The notes: generated by a model from the letters alone, not told the origin. DNA of 64,000 nt from Spirometra erinaceieuropaei (GCA_902702965.1 CACRXP010000016.1:2618952-2682951); one strand, 5' to 3'. Positions 44,689-54,251 are shown, counted from the stretch's first letter. Numbers and translations: made by a program.

Positions 44689-44990
44689 GTAAGATGTGAT
44701 CGTGTAGCCCCACCCGATGGACACAACACTGTTAGGGTTGGGTTTAGGGGTTAAGGTTTGGATTAGGGGTTAGAGTTAGGGGTTGGGATTACGGGTTATG
44801 GCAACTATTTCTCAACCACTCAAAGTACAACCGCACATTCCTAATAGCTTTCCTTTTGCATGCAACTACTTGACTTTATCGCCTGTGCTTTACCCGACCC
44901 CACTTGTAAAAATGCTTATTACCACCGGTTCCGTATTACAGGTGGCTGAGGTTTGTTTACTTCAGGTGGGGCTACATAACCCCATCTGGC
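44689..44990. mobile_element. TIR element type A with telomere-like core, copy 3
   Basis: Left end GTAAGATGTGATCGTGTAGC and right end GGGGCTACATAACCCCATC form the inverted repeat. The core is a short TTAGGG-like array (44733-44800) and ACTCAAAGTACAACCGCAC, TTTGCATGCAACTACTTGAC, TCCGTATTACAGGTGGCTG. The array is shorter than in copies 1 and 2. Confidence 0.6.
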
Positions 44991-45049
44991 CCTGAGGAGT
45001 AATGTTGAAGTCATCACGTCCAAGTCCTACAGAAGTCATGAGTTCAAGT

Positions 45050-45340
45050 GCAGGGTGTGTGCTTCCAAAACGAGCCGCGTGGTAGATGCGCTGGACCAAC
45101 ACGAGGGCCACACTGGATTCTGGCAGGCCTTATCGGAATGCGCATCATAGCAAAAGTCGGAACTCGGGGTGTGGTGGCAGGTCCGGTTGTAGACTCACAC
45201 CGAGCAAACAGCGATCCTTTCCACCCATCCCCTCATTGTTTTTGTGAACCAGGGGTGTGAAGTGGTACGCCTAGGTGCAGATCCGGCAGCGCCGGTCATC
45301 TGCGTCCTCCACCTCCGATCTCCTTTGCAGGGTTCGAGCA
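45050..45340 (+). repeat. Dispersed repeat R3, forward copy
   Basis: GTGGTAGATGCGCTGGACC, AACCAGGGGTGTGAAGTGG, TACGCCTAGGTGCAGATCCGG and TCATCTGCGTCCTCCACCTCC follow R3 order. The copy is cut by the type C element that starts at about 45341. Confidence 0.5.
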
Positions 45341-45467
45341 CGCTGTCCTGGTCCCAGGCGTAAGCGCAATGTGGGCACTGAACGTGAAGTATGCTGAAGG
45401 CGGATTGTGAAGTCGTTAGTGGGGAAAGTAGCCGAGGCTAAAATGGAAAAGGCAACCTGATGTATTC

Positions 45468-45860
45468 CTCGTAGCTCAGGTGGTTAGAGCGCTGACTGTA
45501 TTAAAGCCTTCCCCTTACTGTCGTGGGTTCAAATTCCACCGAGGCGCCCAGTTTTTTACAGATGGTTCAATTTGAATTATGCACAATCTGCCAAAGCATC
45601 TAGGAATTACGTCAACCTGGTAGTCACCTGGTGGATTCTAGGTGAATTACTTACGCAATTCTGCTTGGGCAGTCAACTTACTGTGCCAGATTTGGTGGAT
45701 TCTAGACGTTGCAGTAGGTTGGACGGGTAAACTTGACCCAAATGTGATTAAACTCGCGTCGTCCTGCTGGGCTTCGTAACTCAAGTGGTTAGAGCGTTGG
45801 CTGTGCTGAAGCCTTTTCTTTTATGTTGTGTGTTCGAATCCCACCGAGGCGCCGAGTTTT
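45468..45860 (+). mobile_element. S1 composite: two tRNA-like modules about 300 bp apart
   Basis: Both modules have the A-box region GTAGCTCAGGTGGTTAGAGC (second copy GTAACTCAAGTGG) and B-box region GGTTCAAATTCC or TGTTCGAATCCC, each followed by GAGGCGCC and a T-run. The spacer carries GGTGGATTCTAGACGTTGCA, as in 16080-16120. Confidence 0.6.
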
Positions 45861-45989
45861 TCACAGTTGGGTCAATATAAATATGAAACTGATGTATGAT
45901 AAATCTGCCGCGACATTGAAGGAGGCTTAGCTTTTCTGCAAAAGATCTGGCTGACAGGAAACGCGGGGTAGCAGTACCCCAAACTTAAC

Positions 45990-46265
45990 GGCAATCCTAA
46001 CCGTAACCTCAAAAGTAAGCCATGTCCTTAACGTAATTATAAACCTAACGCTAGCCCTTAACTTAACAGTAAACCTTGTCCCACGCCTATCATTAATCCA
46101 GCTCCAACCCTAATCCTAATCTTAACCGTAAACCTATCTTAACCCAAACCTTAACACCAGACGTAAACCTAAACCGCAAACCAAACCCGAACTCTAACCG
46201 GAACCAGTAAACTTGTCACACACCCTAATCCCTCAACTCAATTCTCAGCCTGACGCTAGCCCTAC
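45990..46265 (-). repeat. Degenerate telomere-like array
   Basis: Diverged CCCTAA units (CCTAACCGTAACC, CCAACCCTAATCCTAATC). It lies inside type C copy 2. Confidence 0.6.
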
Positions 46266-46424
46266 CTCTAAACCGAAATCTCAGGTTGCCTTTTTCCATT
46301 TTGGCTTTGGCTACATCTCCACTGTCGATTTCAGCATCCTCCTTCGACTAACTTTACTTGCAATGCCCTCCATTGCGGTTACACTTGGGACCAGGACATC
46401 GTAACCTACCCCTACCGTCGCCAT

Positions 46425-46560
46425 GACTAGGTCTTGACACCGAGTCCAGGGAAGATGAGAAAGTGCGGTAGATGCTGCGCAAGTCACCGTGCCTCTTGCG
46501 CCTTGCTTTATAGCACACGGCAGACATCGTCAGTCACGAGGGTCGGACTGTCGTGTGTGT
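46425..46560 (+). repeat. Dispersed repeat R3, fragment
   Basis: GTCTTGACACCGAGTCCAGG, AGTGCGGTAGATGCTGCGC, AAGTCACCGTGCCTCTTGC and CACGGCAGACATCGTCAG match R3. A block of about 35 bases is missing compared with 13600-13660. Confidence 0.5.
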
Positions 46561-46989
46561 GTGTCGAAACTCACGAATTACTGAAAAAAACGATCGTGTG
46601 TATTTTTACATAGACACGTGCATGTTGGTATTTCCAGCACAGATACATAAGCAGCAAAATCTCACCCATAGTATAATGCTTAATTTCATTAATGGGTTTT
46701 AAGTCAGGCTTCTTTGAGGACAGTTGACCCAGTGCATAGCAGAATCTCCTATTTTATTGACAATGGTGTTCAAGCTGCTGACTTTTAGTAAAAAAGATTG
46801 ATATAGGATAAACTAACCTCAAGCGGTCCTTAGTGAGTCAATTTTTTACATGCTATGCCGGCAAAAAACGCCATAATTCAGAATTTGAGAAATACGGCAG
46901 TGTCTCTTCCGCAAGATAACTGATATGTGTATTTGCGCTGTCTAAATCACCCAAGCCACTTGCAGTATACTCTTTCGGAAAAAGAGCTT
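46561..46989. other. Unassigned sequence
   Basis: AT-rich, with no recognisable feature. Confidence 0.3.
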
Positions 46990-47604
46990 CTTATTTCGAG
47001 TTACTACTAGAAGGCATGCTATCGACAACCAGTTTTTAGTACGCAATATCTTCCGAAAACTGATTCGTAACATCTGGCCAACTAGGCGCAGAATTGTAAG
47101 CAAAAACGTGGAAGGCGTACACACAGGTATGAGTTTTCGTCAAAGCAGAATTTTTGCATTTGTTAGTGACAAAATACAAAAACACAATTTTTTCCATAAA
47201 ACTCCTTCGCTTTTCCACTCTTTGAAAAAACATAAAGCTGAATTAAAGCGTTCTCGATCCCATGGGGTTGGCAGAAATGACAGAAAGGTGTCCAAATTAA
47301 AAGCCAGCCTGCCAGGCCACACACGCTAACTTGAGATTACGTTCCTTGCCTGCTGTTTTAGTGACGACTGCTGATTCATGGTCTATTTCAAAATAAGAAT
47401 CCAACTTTCAGTGTAATTCCTGTATATTCGGTTGAAACAAAAACATTTAATTTTCGTGTTTAACCTATGATGAAAACTTCCTGTGAACAAATCTGTTGGA
47501 CAACTTCAGGGGCGACTTAGGCGGTTGAACTTGGTGACCAATAAATTTGTCTCCGCGTGCGCTGATTTGGTTTTTAAATATTCAGGATATGATTACAGAC
47601 AGAG
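46990..47604 (+). repeat. Segmental duplication, copy 1
   Basis: CAATATCTTCCGAAAACTG, GCGTTCTCGATCCCATGGGG, GGTGTCCAAATTAAAAGCCA and TTCATGGTCTATTTCAAAA recur in order at 47998-49045. This copy has no LTR: the site TTCATGGTCTATTTC is intact at 47375-47389. Confidence 0.7.
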
Positions 47605-47965
47605 ACATGGAAGACCAAAATGGCCATTTCTGGCTTGTTAACCGTCGTCAACCACTCATACGCAACACCGAGGTGTGGAACACCTGAGGCTCGAACTCAC
47701 GACCTGTTAGCTAGAAATCCAACGTCTGTAACCACTAAACCACGAGCTCGTTGCCCTGATTGGGTTCGAAAGACAACCCGTAAGGTTTAACGGATAGAGT
47801 GAGTTCTGTATGATCGACCGGTGAGCCCCCTCGATCGAGACCGACAGGACAACGGGCCCGTGGCTCAGTGGTTAGAGGCGTTGGACTTCTAGCTAACAGG
47901 TCGCGAGTTTGAGCCTCAGGTGTTCGACCCCTCGGTGTTGCGTATGACTTGCCGACGACTACCAC
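47605..47965. mobile_element. S2 SINE inverted pair
   Basis: The minus copy (about 47605-47755: AATGGCCATTTCTGGCTTG, ACACCGAGGTGTGGAACACC, GAACTCACGACCTG) faces a plus copy (about 47846-47965: ACGGGCCCGTGGCTCAGTGG, GTCGCGAGTTTGAGCC, TCGGTGTTGCGTATGACTTG). It is part of the duplicated unit. Confidence 0.6.
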
Positions 47966-49045
47966 TTAAGGCATCCCTTCGAAAACGAATTTGTAGCAGG
48001 CAATATCTTCCGCAAAAGAATTCGTAAAATCTTGCCAGCTAGGCGCAGAATCGCAACCAAAACGCGAAAGACGTATAGACAGTTACGCGTTTTCGTCAAA
48101 GCAGAATTTTTGCATTTTTGGGCTACAAAATGCAAAAATACATTTTTTCCAAAAAAACCTTTCTGCTATCCATTCGCAGGAAAAGATAAAGCTGAATCAA
48201 AGCGTTCTCGATCCCATGGGGTAGGCGGAAGTGACAGAAAGGTGTCCAAATTAAAAGCCAGCCTGCCAGGCCACACACACGCTAACTTGAGATTACGTTC
48301 CTTGCCTGCTGTTTTAGTGACGACTGCTGATTCATGGTCTTGTAGCAGCTGCTCCAGTCCCCCTTTTTCTCCGGCTCCGTCTTGTTGAACAATGGCCGCG
48401 ACAGCTGTTGACACACAGCCACCCCCGCCGGCTAACACTCCGACACCCCCGGTCCAACTTCAGTGACTGTCGGCTGACCTCACAAACTTTCATCACCCCA
48501 CGCGCGTCTAACGCCCTGGCCTGATACCCGTGAGGCATTTTGTGCATGCAACCCTTATTCCTACCCTAACTTGCCCAATCACACGACCACCACTCAGCCA
48601 GTCACCCCTCCTGCTGACCCAGGCGCACTCCCGCATAAACAACACACACCGTGACAGACGCTCTCCGTGAACGGACGCTTATCTCTGTTGCAAGCAAACA
48701 GCCAACTTACGGCAACCTGCCCTGTGTACAGAATAAACTAGTCCTCACAGCTCCCTGACTTCTGACAGTAGACGAACCTAACTTATTGTGCGTGGTTTAA
48801 GTTGATCTCACATCCTTGACCGCCACAGTCTATTTCAAAATAAGAATCTAACTTTTAGTGTAATCTCTGTGTATTCAGTTGAAACAAAAACATTTAACTT
48901 TCGTGTTTCACCTAGGATGAACACTTCCTGTGAATAGATCTATTGGAACATTTCAGGGGCGGCTTAGGTGGTTGAACATGGTGACCAAAGAAAGTTGTCT
49001 CCGCGTGCGTTGATTTGGTTCTTAAATATTTGAATTCAGATCGTG
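47966..49045 (+). repeat. Segmental duplication, copy 2, interrupted by a solo LTR
   Basis: Parallel to 46990-47604, at about 85-90 percent identity by eye, and also followed by an S2 inverted pair. The repeated unit is therefore about 960 bases (segment plus SINE pair). Copy 2 is longer because of the 487-bp insert at 48341. Confidence 0.65.
48341..48827. mobile_element. Solo long terminal repeat (487 bp)
   Basis: It begins TGTAGCAG and ends CCGCCACA, so it has the TG...CA (TGT...ACA) ends of an LTR. It is flanked by GTCT on both sides (48337-48340 and 48828-48831), a 4-bp target duplication. The unoccupied site is preserved in the sister duplicate (GTCT at 47381-47384). AATAAA at about 48733 could be its polyadenylation signal. 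The internal region is gone, consistent with LTR-LTR recombination. A 4-bp duplication fits Ty3/Gypsy or BEL-type integrases; the family is not otherwise shown. Confidence 0.75.
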
Positions 49046-49430
49046 ATTACCGACAAAGACAAGGGAGACTGAAGTGGCCATTTCTGGCTTGTTGGCCGTC
49101 GTCAACCAGTCATCTGCAACACCGAGCTGTGGAACACCTGATGCTCAAACTCGCGACCTATTGGTTAGAAATCCAACACTTCTAGCTAGCAGGTCGCGAG
49201 TTCGAGCCTCAGGTGTTCCCCACCTCGGTGTTGCAGATGACTGGTTGACGACGGCCAACAAGCCAGAAATGGCCACTCCAGTCTCCCTTGTCTTTGTAGG
49301 TAATGTTATTCTGCCCATATAATGCGCCGCTGTGCGGCTGCTGGCTGGTCTCCAGAGATCCCGTAAGGCATAACGGAACGAGTGAGTTCCGTAAGAACGA
49401 TCGGTGAGCGCCCCTCTACCATTATTTAAA
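49046..49430. mobile_element. S2 SINE inverted pair, long hairpin
   Basis: The minus copy (49046-49175) and plus copy (49176-49430) are inverted over about 120 bases each (GACAAGGGAGACTGAAGTGG against CCACTCCAGTCTCCCTTGTC). The junction is close to the tRNA-like heads. The plus copy extends through GCCGCTGTGCGGCTGCTGG to CCCCTCTACCATT. Confidence 0.65.
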
Positions 49431-49683
49431 GTCAGCTGCGTATAAATAGATAGGACCACTTCCTTGAATCTACAGCGAGCAAGGCTTGTCAAAAACCCAA
49501 ACTAGCCTCGGTTATATATATGTGCTGAAAAACGAGCATCACAAGAAATTTAACTGAAAATAAATAAGATTTTTTGAGAATAATATAACTGTTAATGCGT
49601 AAATTTTCGAGACTGGTTCCCCAGCTAGTCGTCAGGCTTCTGGATTATGTACAAGAACATTTAACTATTTAACCGTGTTAAAT
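49431..49683 (-). repeat. Repeat motif Q, copy 2, and flank
   Basis: At 49560-49645, minus strand: GCCTGACGACTAGCTGGGG, AACCAGTCTCGAAAATTTACG. It matches the copies at 37.7 and 52.9 kb. The rest is unassigned. Confidence 0.4.
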
Positions 49684-49773
49684 AGTTAACTGCTTCAATA
49701 GTAGTGAAGATCCGATTCCCAGGTGGCATATCAAAAGAAGAGGGGGCGTTCACCGGGAGGGGTTTATTTGAGA

Positions 49774-49817
49774 TCCGACGTTTCGGGTAGTTTATTCGTC
49801 TACCCATCTTCAGGGAC
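49774..49817 (-). ncRNA. Hammerhead ribozyme-like motif
   Basis: Minus strand: CTGAAGA (49813 down to 49807), T, stem II GGGTAG/CTACCC, GAAAC, GTC. Identical to the copy at 50219-50263 on the other arm. Confidence 0.55.
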
Positions 49818-49845
49818 TGGGAGGTCCTGTGCACAGCACTCCTTA

Positions 49846-50175
49846 TTATGGCGCCCTTTGTCCAATGCGTGATCCGCCAATGCGGCCTGTGTGGCTGCAT
49901 CCAACCCGCATGTCACCGTGACCTGAATCGCCCCCGTCGGCCGCGGCGATGACTGACGGCCCCGATTGTCCCGCGCCGTGACTGTCCCCCGCTAAGAATG
50001 TTCGTAAAGTCAGATAAGGGGGAGGCAAATTGATGTGGCGGTTGACAGAGCAGTCGGTGGACATCCAGGCTTCTTGCACTTGCCTTGCTATGTGATCGCT
50101 GCCCGGGCCCACAATCTCAACGGCGTCAAAGTTGAAGATGTGTCCCATTTGCGCGGCATGGGTTGCTACCTCCGA
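49846..50175 (-). pseudogene. C-terminal fragment of a Penelope-like GIY-YIG protein
   Basis: The minus-strand frame starts inside the domain at GHIFNFDAVEIVG, continues with ARQVQEAWMSTDCSVNRHIN and ends with a hydrophilic tail. GHxFxF, ExW and S-x-N-R-H-I in this order mark the end of PLE endonuclease domains. The catalytic part of the domain is missing. Confidence 0.6.
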
Positions 50176-50218
50176 CTTTGGGCGCCATTATAAGGAGTGC
50201 TGTGCACAGGACCTCCCA

Positions 50219-50263
50219 GTCCCTGAAGATGGGTAGACGAATAAACTACCCGAAACGTCGGAT
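50219..50263 (+). ncRNA. Hammerhead ribozyme-like motif, core intact
   Basis: CTGAAGA (50223-50229), T, stem II GGGTAG (50231-50236) with CTACCC (50246-50251), GAAAC (50252-50256), GTC (50257-50259). Stem I: GTCC (50219-50222) with GGAT (50260-50263), 4 pairs including one G-U. CTGANGA allows any base at the fifth position, so CTGAAGA is acceptable. Confidence 0.6.
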
Positions 50264-50316
50264 CTCAAATAAACCCCTCCCGGTGAACGCCCCCTCTTCT
50301 TTTGAGTTAACTGCTT

Positions 50317-50639
50317 TTTTAATTAGTTTTTTACCTTTTCGTAATATACATATATATATATTGATCCAAGGGTTGACGCCCACCATTGACGGTAATTGTC
50401 TCACTCCTGAAAACGAGAATTTGGTGGAGATAACGCGGCTTATATCACAGCGGAATTCGTGCGGTCTCGTGACGTTATTTTCTCTGTTGAACTGGTTTCT
50501 TTACTTTTCAGCAGATGGCGATAGACTCCTTTGCCTGAGAACAACACTTTCTAAGTCGAAGTGTGATTCATTCTGTGATCTAAAAAGGATAGCGCTAGCT
50601 CTCAGGCGGTGACTCATTCAACGTGACCCGGCCATACTT
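50317..50639. other. Unassigned sequence
   Basis: It includes a short (AT)n run at 50346-50360. No gene was recognised. Confidence 0.3.
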
Positions 50640-51125
50640 CTAAGTTTCAGGAGGCCGAAATCCTCGTAAGCGGTGACAGCCTCGTTGGCCGCCAGCTGCT
50701 CGAGTCATGGTTCTCAGGCGCATTGTCCATCAACAGGCGCAATGACCTGCCGCTGCCATATTCTGTGCTGAGAATTTCCCTGCGCAAAGGGATCAGTCAC
50801 GTTTTGAGAGCGCGGGCGAGCAACAACCGCAATGACAGCCAACAGAATTGTCGAGTCATTATCACGCCCACACTCAACCCGGATGATGACACTGTGACAA
50901 CCAACGACTACCAAGCCATCCTCGCATCAATTGCGACTCCCAGCGATGATCGCGAGAACTGTTGCTCATAGTGCGCATGTGGTCCCACGGCAGCTGTATA
51001 CTAAAACTACTACACTGCTTGCGCCTCCACTACACCTATCGACGACCGTCTCTGACGATAGGTTCGAGTGAGAATCTGAAACGTCAGGCCAACAAATCTC
51101 TCGTTTCAGTGATCACATCCCTTTC
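50640..51125 (+). pseudogene. Penelope-like element 3' end: GIY-YIG C-terminus and hammerhead-bearing terminal repeat
   Basis: The plus frame from 50642 reads EAEILVSG, then LVGRQLLESWFSGALSINRR and LPLPYSVLR, then a hydrophilic tail ending at TAG near 50969. ESW and SINR correspond to the EAW and SVNR of the relic at 49.9 kb. The terminal-repeat start is near CGACGACCGTCTCTGACGA. The hammerhead motif is at 51048-51090, followed by tail sequence (TTTCAGTGATCACATCCC) to about 51125. This is the relationship expected for a PLE: coding end first, ribozyme-bearing repeat after it. The 5' part of the element is missing. Confidence 0.62.
51048..51090 (+). ncRNA. Hammerhead ribozyme-like motif, core intact
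   Basis: CTGACGA (51052-51058), T, stem II AGGTTC/GAATCT (6 pairs with one G-U), GAAAC (51078-51082), GTC (51083-51085). Stem I: GTCT/AGGC region. Stem II differs from its relatives by a change on each side that keeps the outer pair (G-C in the 35.4-kb copy, A-T here). Confidence 0.58.
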
Positions 51126-51627
51126 TTTTGAAAATCATGGTCCCAGGAAATTACGCGAACCGGGTGTTATCTGCCACTTCTACTCTGCTCCGAAAGATGT
51201 TTTCAGCGGATGTTTTATTGAGGGTGCATCAAATCTGTGCTTGTGATCTGCCTTTGCGACTGTCCGGACAAATCGTTATACGAGTTTTAGGAAGCCGCTG
51301 ACTTTTCGGATTTGCACTCGGATCCGTCATTAGAAACAACCCAGGACATGTACAGTGTTTGAAAAAGGGTTGCAGTCTTTACAGGATGCAGATGTTATGC
51401 CGCTGCATACCTACCACTGTTATAAGATGGTGAATTCATCGCAGATGGTTGCAGTCGTTGCTTTTCCTGATTCACAATCTGCCTTCGGGCATAACTTGCT
51501 GCAAAATTACTAACATCATTGGCTCTTAGTAAAACAGTAAGTAAACCCATCGAGTACCTTCAACACCGTGAGATCTTAGGACTGCTTAAGAGTTGCGAAA
51601 ATTCCCATTGGAGTATTCAGAAGGCGA
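51126..51627. other. Unassigned sequence
   Basis: No gene. GGATTTGCACTCGGATCCGTC followed by AGAAACAACCC at about 51308-51340 may be a strongly decayed minus-strand PLE arm. Confidence 0.25.
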
Positions 51628-51790
51628 GTTGGCGAGCATACGTTACTGTCGATAAATTCTCCTCAGGCCAGTACAATTATATGAGAACGGGGCAAAATCA
51701 AACATGCTAGTGATTTAAAAATTGATAAAGGTTAGTTTTAAAACGCAGGCGGGCGAAGGGCGGAATGGCACAGAAAGTTGTATGTGGTTA
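51628..51790 (+). repeat. Repeat R7, third copy
   Basis: CGAGTTGGCGAGCATACGTTA, GATAAATTCTCCTCAGGCC, AGTACAATTATATGAGAACG and CATGCTAGTGATTTAAAAATT match the pair at 40.3 and 41.3 kb. Confidence 0.5.
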
Positions 51791-52904
51791 GTTAACCTTT
51801 GAGCACGGTAAGTGCGGAGCATGGAGGAGGTTCTTCTGAGCGCACAGGGCTGGTTTTCGTAACCTGATTGGGGCCGCTTCTGATGTTCGTAACAGGCGCC
51901 GACCCAGCAGCTTATGATAGTTCGAGGAGACCTTACAAAGCACACGAAAAGATTCATTGGTGTCCACACGATGTCCGGAATCGACAACATGCGCGAGAAT
52001 GGCGCCGCTTCGTACAAAGCTGCACTAGATGCGCTAGTTGACACCAGACACTTTCTGCCTCGTAGTCTGCTGTCTGATGTTTCTCAAATTTAAGCTATCC
52101 CTGGGGATTTACTACAGTGCGAAGTCAAGAAATCAGGAGAATAAAACACCTGCCCGTGTGAGGACCATTGTTTTTACGACAACCCGCCGTGCAGCCAAGT
52201 TCCGAGGAGGCATTACTATTACCGTGACGTGAAAACGGTTTCTGATCTGAAGTTCGGTTAGTTTCAGTCAACAATGGATAGAGAGACACCTGAAAGAATG
52301 AGTAAGACTTCCGGTGAACAACTAAATGGCACAACGATTTTGTATCCTTTTTAAGTAAATGGAGTTGTCTGAATTTAACAGAGAGACAATACCTGTTCAT
52401 TTTGTTGTCGATGTTTACTACTTATAGACGAGAAAAGTACTGCATTTAGAACGGAGGCAAGCAGAACTGGAGACCTAAGTCAACGTTTGGGAGTTTGCGC
52501 CAGCCAATTACAAATTTAACGCGAATCGAATTTATGTCGTTTCTACCGTTGAAAAACATGCAACAGACATGGACTTTCGCGCCTTTGTGCGTGCAAACGT
52601 CAATTTAGTCTACTGCCCCATTTGGAATGGTCACCTACATTCTAAAAATAAAATGCGCAAAGCTTGAGATAGGAAAAATCGTCAAAATGTTCAAAGGAAC
52701 TCAGATAGGTTTGTTTGAATTTATAAAAACATGCATTTTTTTAAAGCAGGCGCGAATTTAAATTTCAAATGCACGCAAACGTAGCTGAACGTGTGAGGCA
52801 TGATAAGGGTCTATATAACATCAAGCTCCTCTACAGAATACCGCTGATACATTTGCCTAATTTTTATCCAGAGCTATATAAGTATATACTTTGAAGAAAA
52901 AAGG
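51791..52904. other. Unassigned sequence
   Basis: ORFs at 51715-52044 and 52125-52400 (minus) have no recognised domain. No repeat match was found. Confidence 0.3.
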
Positions 52905-52985
52905 AGTCCTTTGGGAAACTGAATAAACTTTATTTAGTAAATATTTGACGTTGCTTCCCTAGGTTGTCGTCAAACGTATAGAAAG
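52905..52985 (-). repeat. Repeat motif Q, copy 3
   Basis: Minus strand: CGTTTGACGACAACCTAGGG, AAGCAACGTCAAATATTTAC and AAATAAAGTTTATTC. Same order as 37740-37815. Confidence 0.4.
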
Positions 52986-53258
52986 TGTAACAAACAGTCA
53001 AAATTTAAAGATGGCCAAAAAAACTGATATTGCTTTGTAAATGCTGAGGATGGGTCGATGGTCTGGGCCGACGTCACGTTTTAAATGGCTACCATCCTCT
53101 CCATTTTTCTTTGAGATTTGTGTACATGGTGTCAAGGTCGATTGATGCATGAATCATTGGGGTCAATGGCCACTGAAAACTCTCAGACTTCCTTGTAACT
53201 GCAGGAGCCGACAACGTATGTTTTATCACAAACAAATTTGTGCCCAATTTCAAGAGTA
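52986..53258. other. Unassigned sequence
   Basis: No gene. AGGATGGGTCGATGGTCTG to CTCTCAGACTTCC is similar in order to 37870-37950 inverted, suggesting the motif Q element extends this far. Confidence 0.25.
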
Positions 53259-54251
53259 CAGTAGATGTGCTAACTCATGAAATGTCAACCAATATTTCGA
53301 AATGCGTTCTCGTTTTGAAAAAATAAATAAAGTAGTGTTGTAAAACTAAGCAAAATGCAGCATAAATCTGTAATTATCCAGTTACCTCAGAGTGTCGGCT
53401 TTCGAAAGAACTTATTGTCGGCTGCATGCAAGATCTATACTCTGCAAGAAATGACTACTTAAGTAGCATGCAATTTTCTCATTCATTTTCGATGCCCTTG
53501 AAAATTCAATTATATTTCATGAAAAACATATATAAAATTTTCATTCTTTTACTTATTCGGTATAAAATCACGTCCTCTTCCAATTTCATTCTCGAAGAAG
53601 AGTATAATCCGGTTTTAAAATAGCTTCTAATTGTGAGCTTTTTTAATACCGTTAAGTGGCAGTTCATGAAACGTCATGTATCTGCATTTGCGAATGTGGC
53701 TTATAAAGTTTACAATCTTGCTCAAATCCACTGCTTAATTTTATGAACCTCATATGGTTTCCTCTTAACACCGTAGAGAATTGCATGGTTTTCCGTACAC
53801 GAAAAATATACAGCTTGTAGTTTTGAAACCCTGAATGCAAGTGTAACAGCAGGTCGGGTTCAAAATTATTCGGAAATTAGAAAAGTTTTTTTAAAACCGA
53901 GTTATACTCTTCTTTGAATATGAGCTTGGAAGAGGACGTGATTTTCTACCGAATATGTAAAATGATGAATATTTTTATGCATGTTTTCCATAAAATATAA
54001 TTGAATTTTCAAGGGCATCGAAAATCAATTAGAAAATTGCAAACTACTTAAGTAGTCATTTTTTGCGGAGCATAGATCTTGCATGCAGCCGAAAATAGGT
54101 TCTTTCGAAAGCCGACACTCTGAGGTAACTGGATAATTATAGATTTTTGCTGCATTATGCTTAGTTTTACAACACTACTTTATTTATCTTTTCGAAGCGC
54201 GAACGCATTTCGCAATTATGGTTGACATTTAATGAATTAGCACATCTACTG
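53259..54251. mobile_element. FB palindromic element, copy 7 (complete)
   Basis: It begins CAGTAGATGTGCTAACTCAT after TA (53257-53258) and ends AATTAGCACATCTACTG before TG. The 993 bp consist of two inverted arms of about 380 bp and a central unpaired segment of about 235 bp (roughly 53640-53875). Landmarks: CTCAGAGTGTCGGCTTTCG against CGAAAGCCGACACTCTGAGG. This is the best-preserved copy and a good reference for the family. No ORF of note. Confidence 0.7.

Larger units (their letters stand above)
45341..46401. mobile_element. TIR element type C with tRNA-like modules and telomere-like array, copy 2
   Basis: Left inverted repeat: CGCTGTCCTGGTCCCAGGCG to AATGGAAAAGGCAACCTGA (about 115 bases). 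Right: TCAGGTTGCCTTTTTCCAT to TTGGGACCAGGACATCG. The interior holds two S1 tRNA-like modules (45468-45555 and 45770-45860) with the S1 body between them, then GGCTGACAGGAAACGCGGGG, then a degenerate CCCTAA array (45990-46265). The same parts occur in copy 1 (29243-30532), where the array is duplicated and the first module is missing. Confidence 0.65.
49696..50304 (-). mobile_element. Penelope-like mini-element with inverted hammerhead arms, GIY-YIG remnant and 12-bp target duplication
   Basis: AGTTAACTGCTT lies at 49684-49695 and again at 50305-50316. Between them is a 609-bp element. The arms 49733-49852 and 50187-50304 are near-perfect inverted repeats (CTCCCAGTCCCTGAAGATGG and its complement), each with a hammerhead-like motif. 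A single-copy tail (49696-49732) matches, inverted, the tails of the 35.1- and 37.4-kb elements. The interior encodes, on the minus strand, the last part of a PLE GIY-YIG protein. The plan is thus: inverted terminal repeat, 5'-truncated coding end, terminal repeat, tail. Confidence 0.72.

Noticed and set aside
45468..45555. Functional tRNA gene
   Set aside because: A- and B-box-like sequences are present, but the module repeats as part of S1 elements, the anticodon arm is not clean, and it is embedded in an element with inverted ends.
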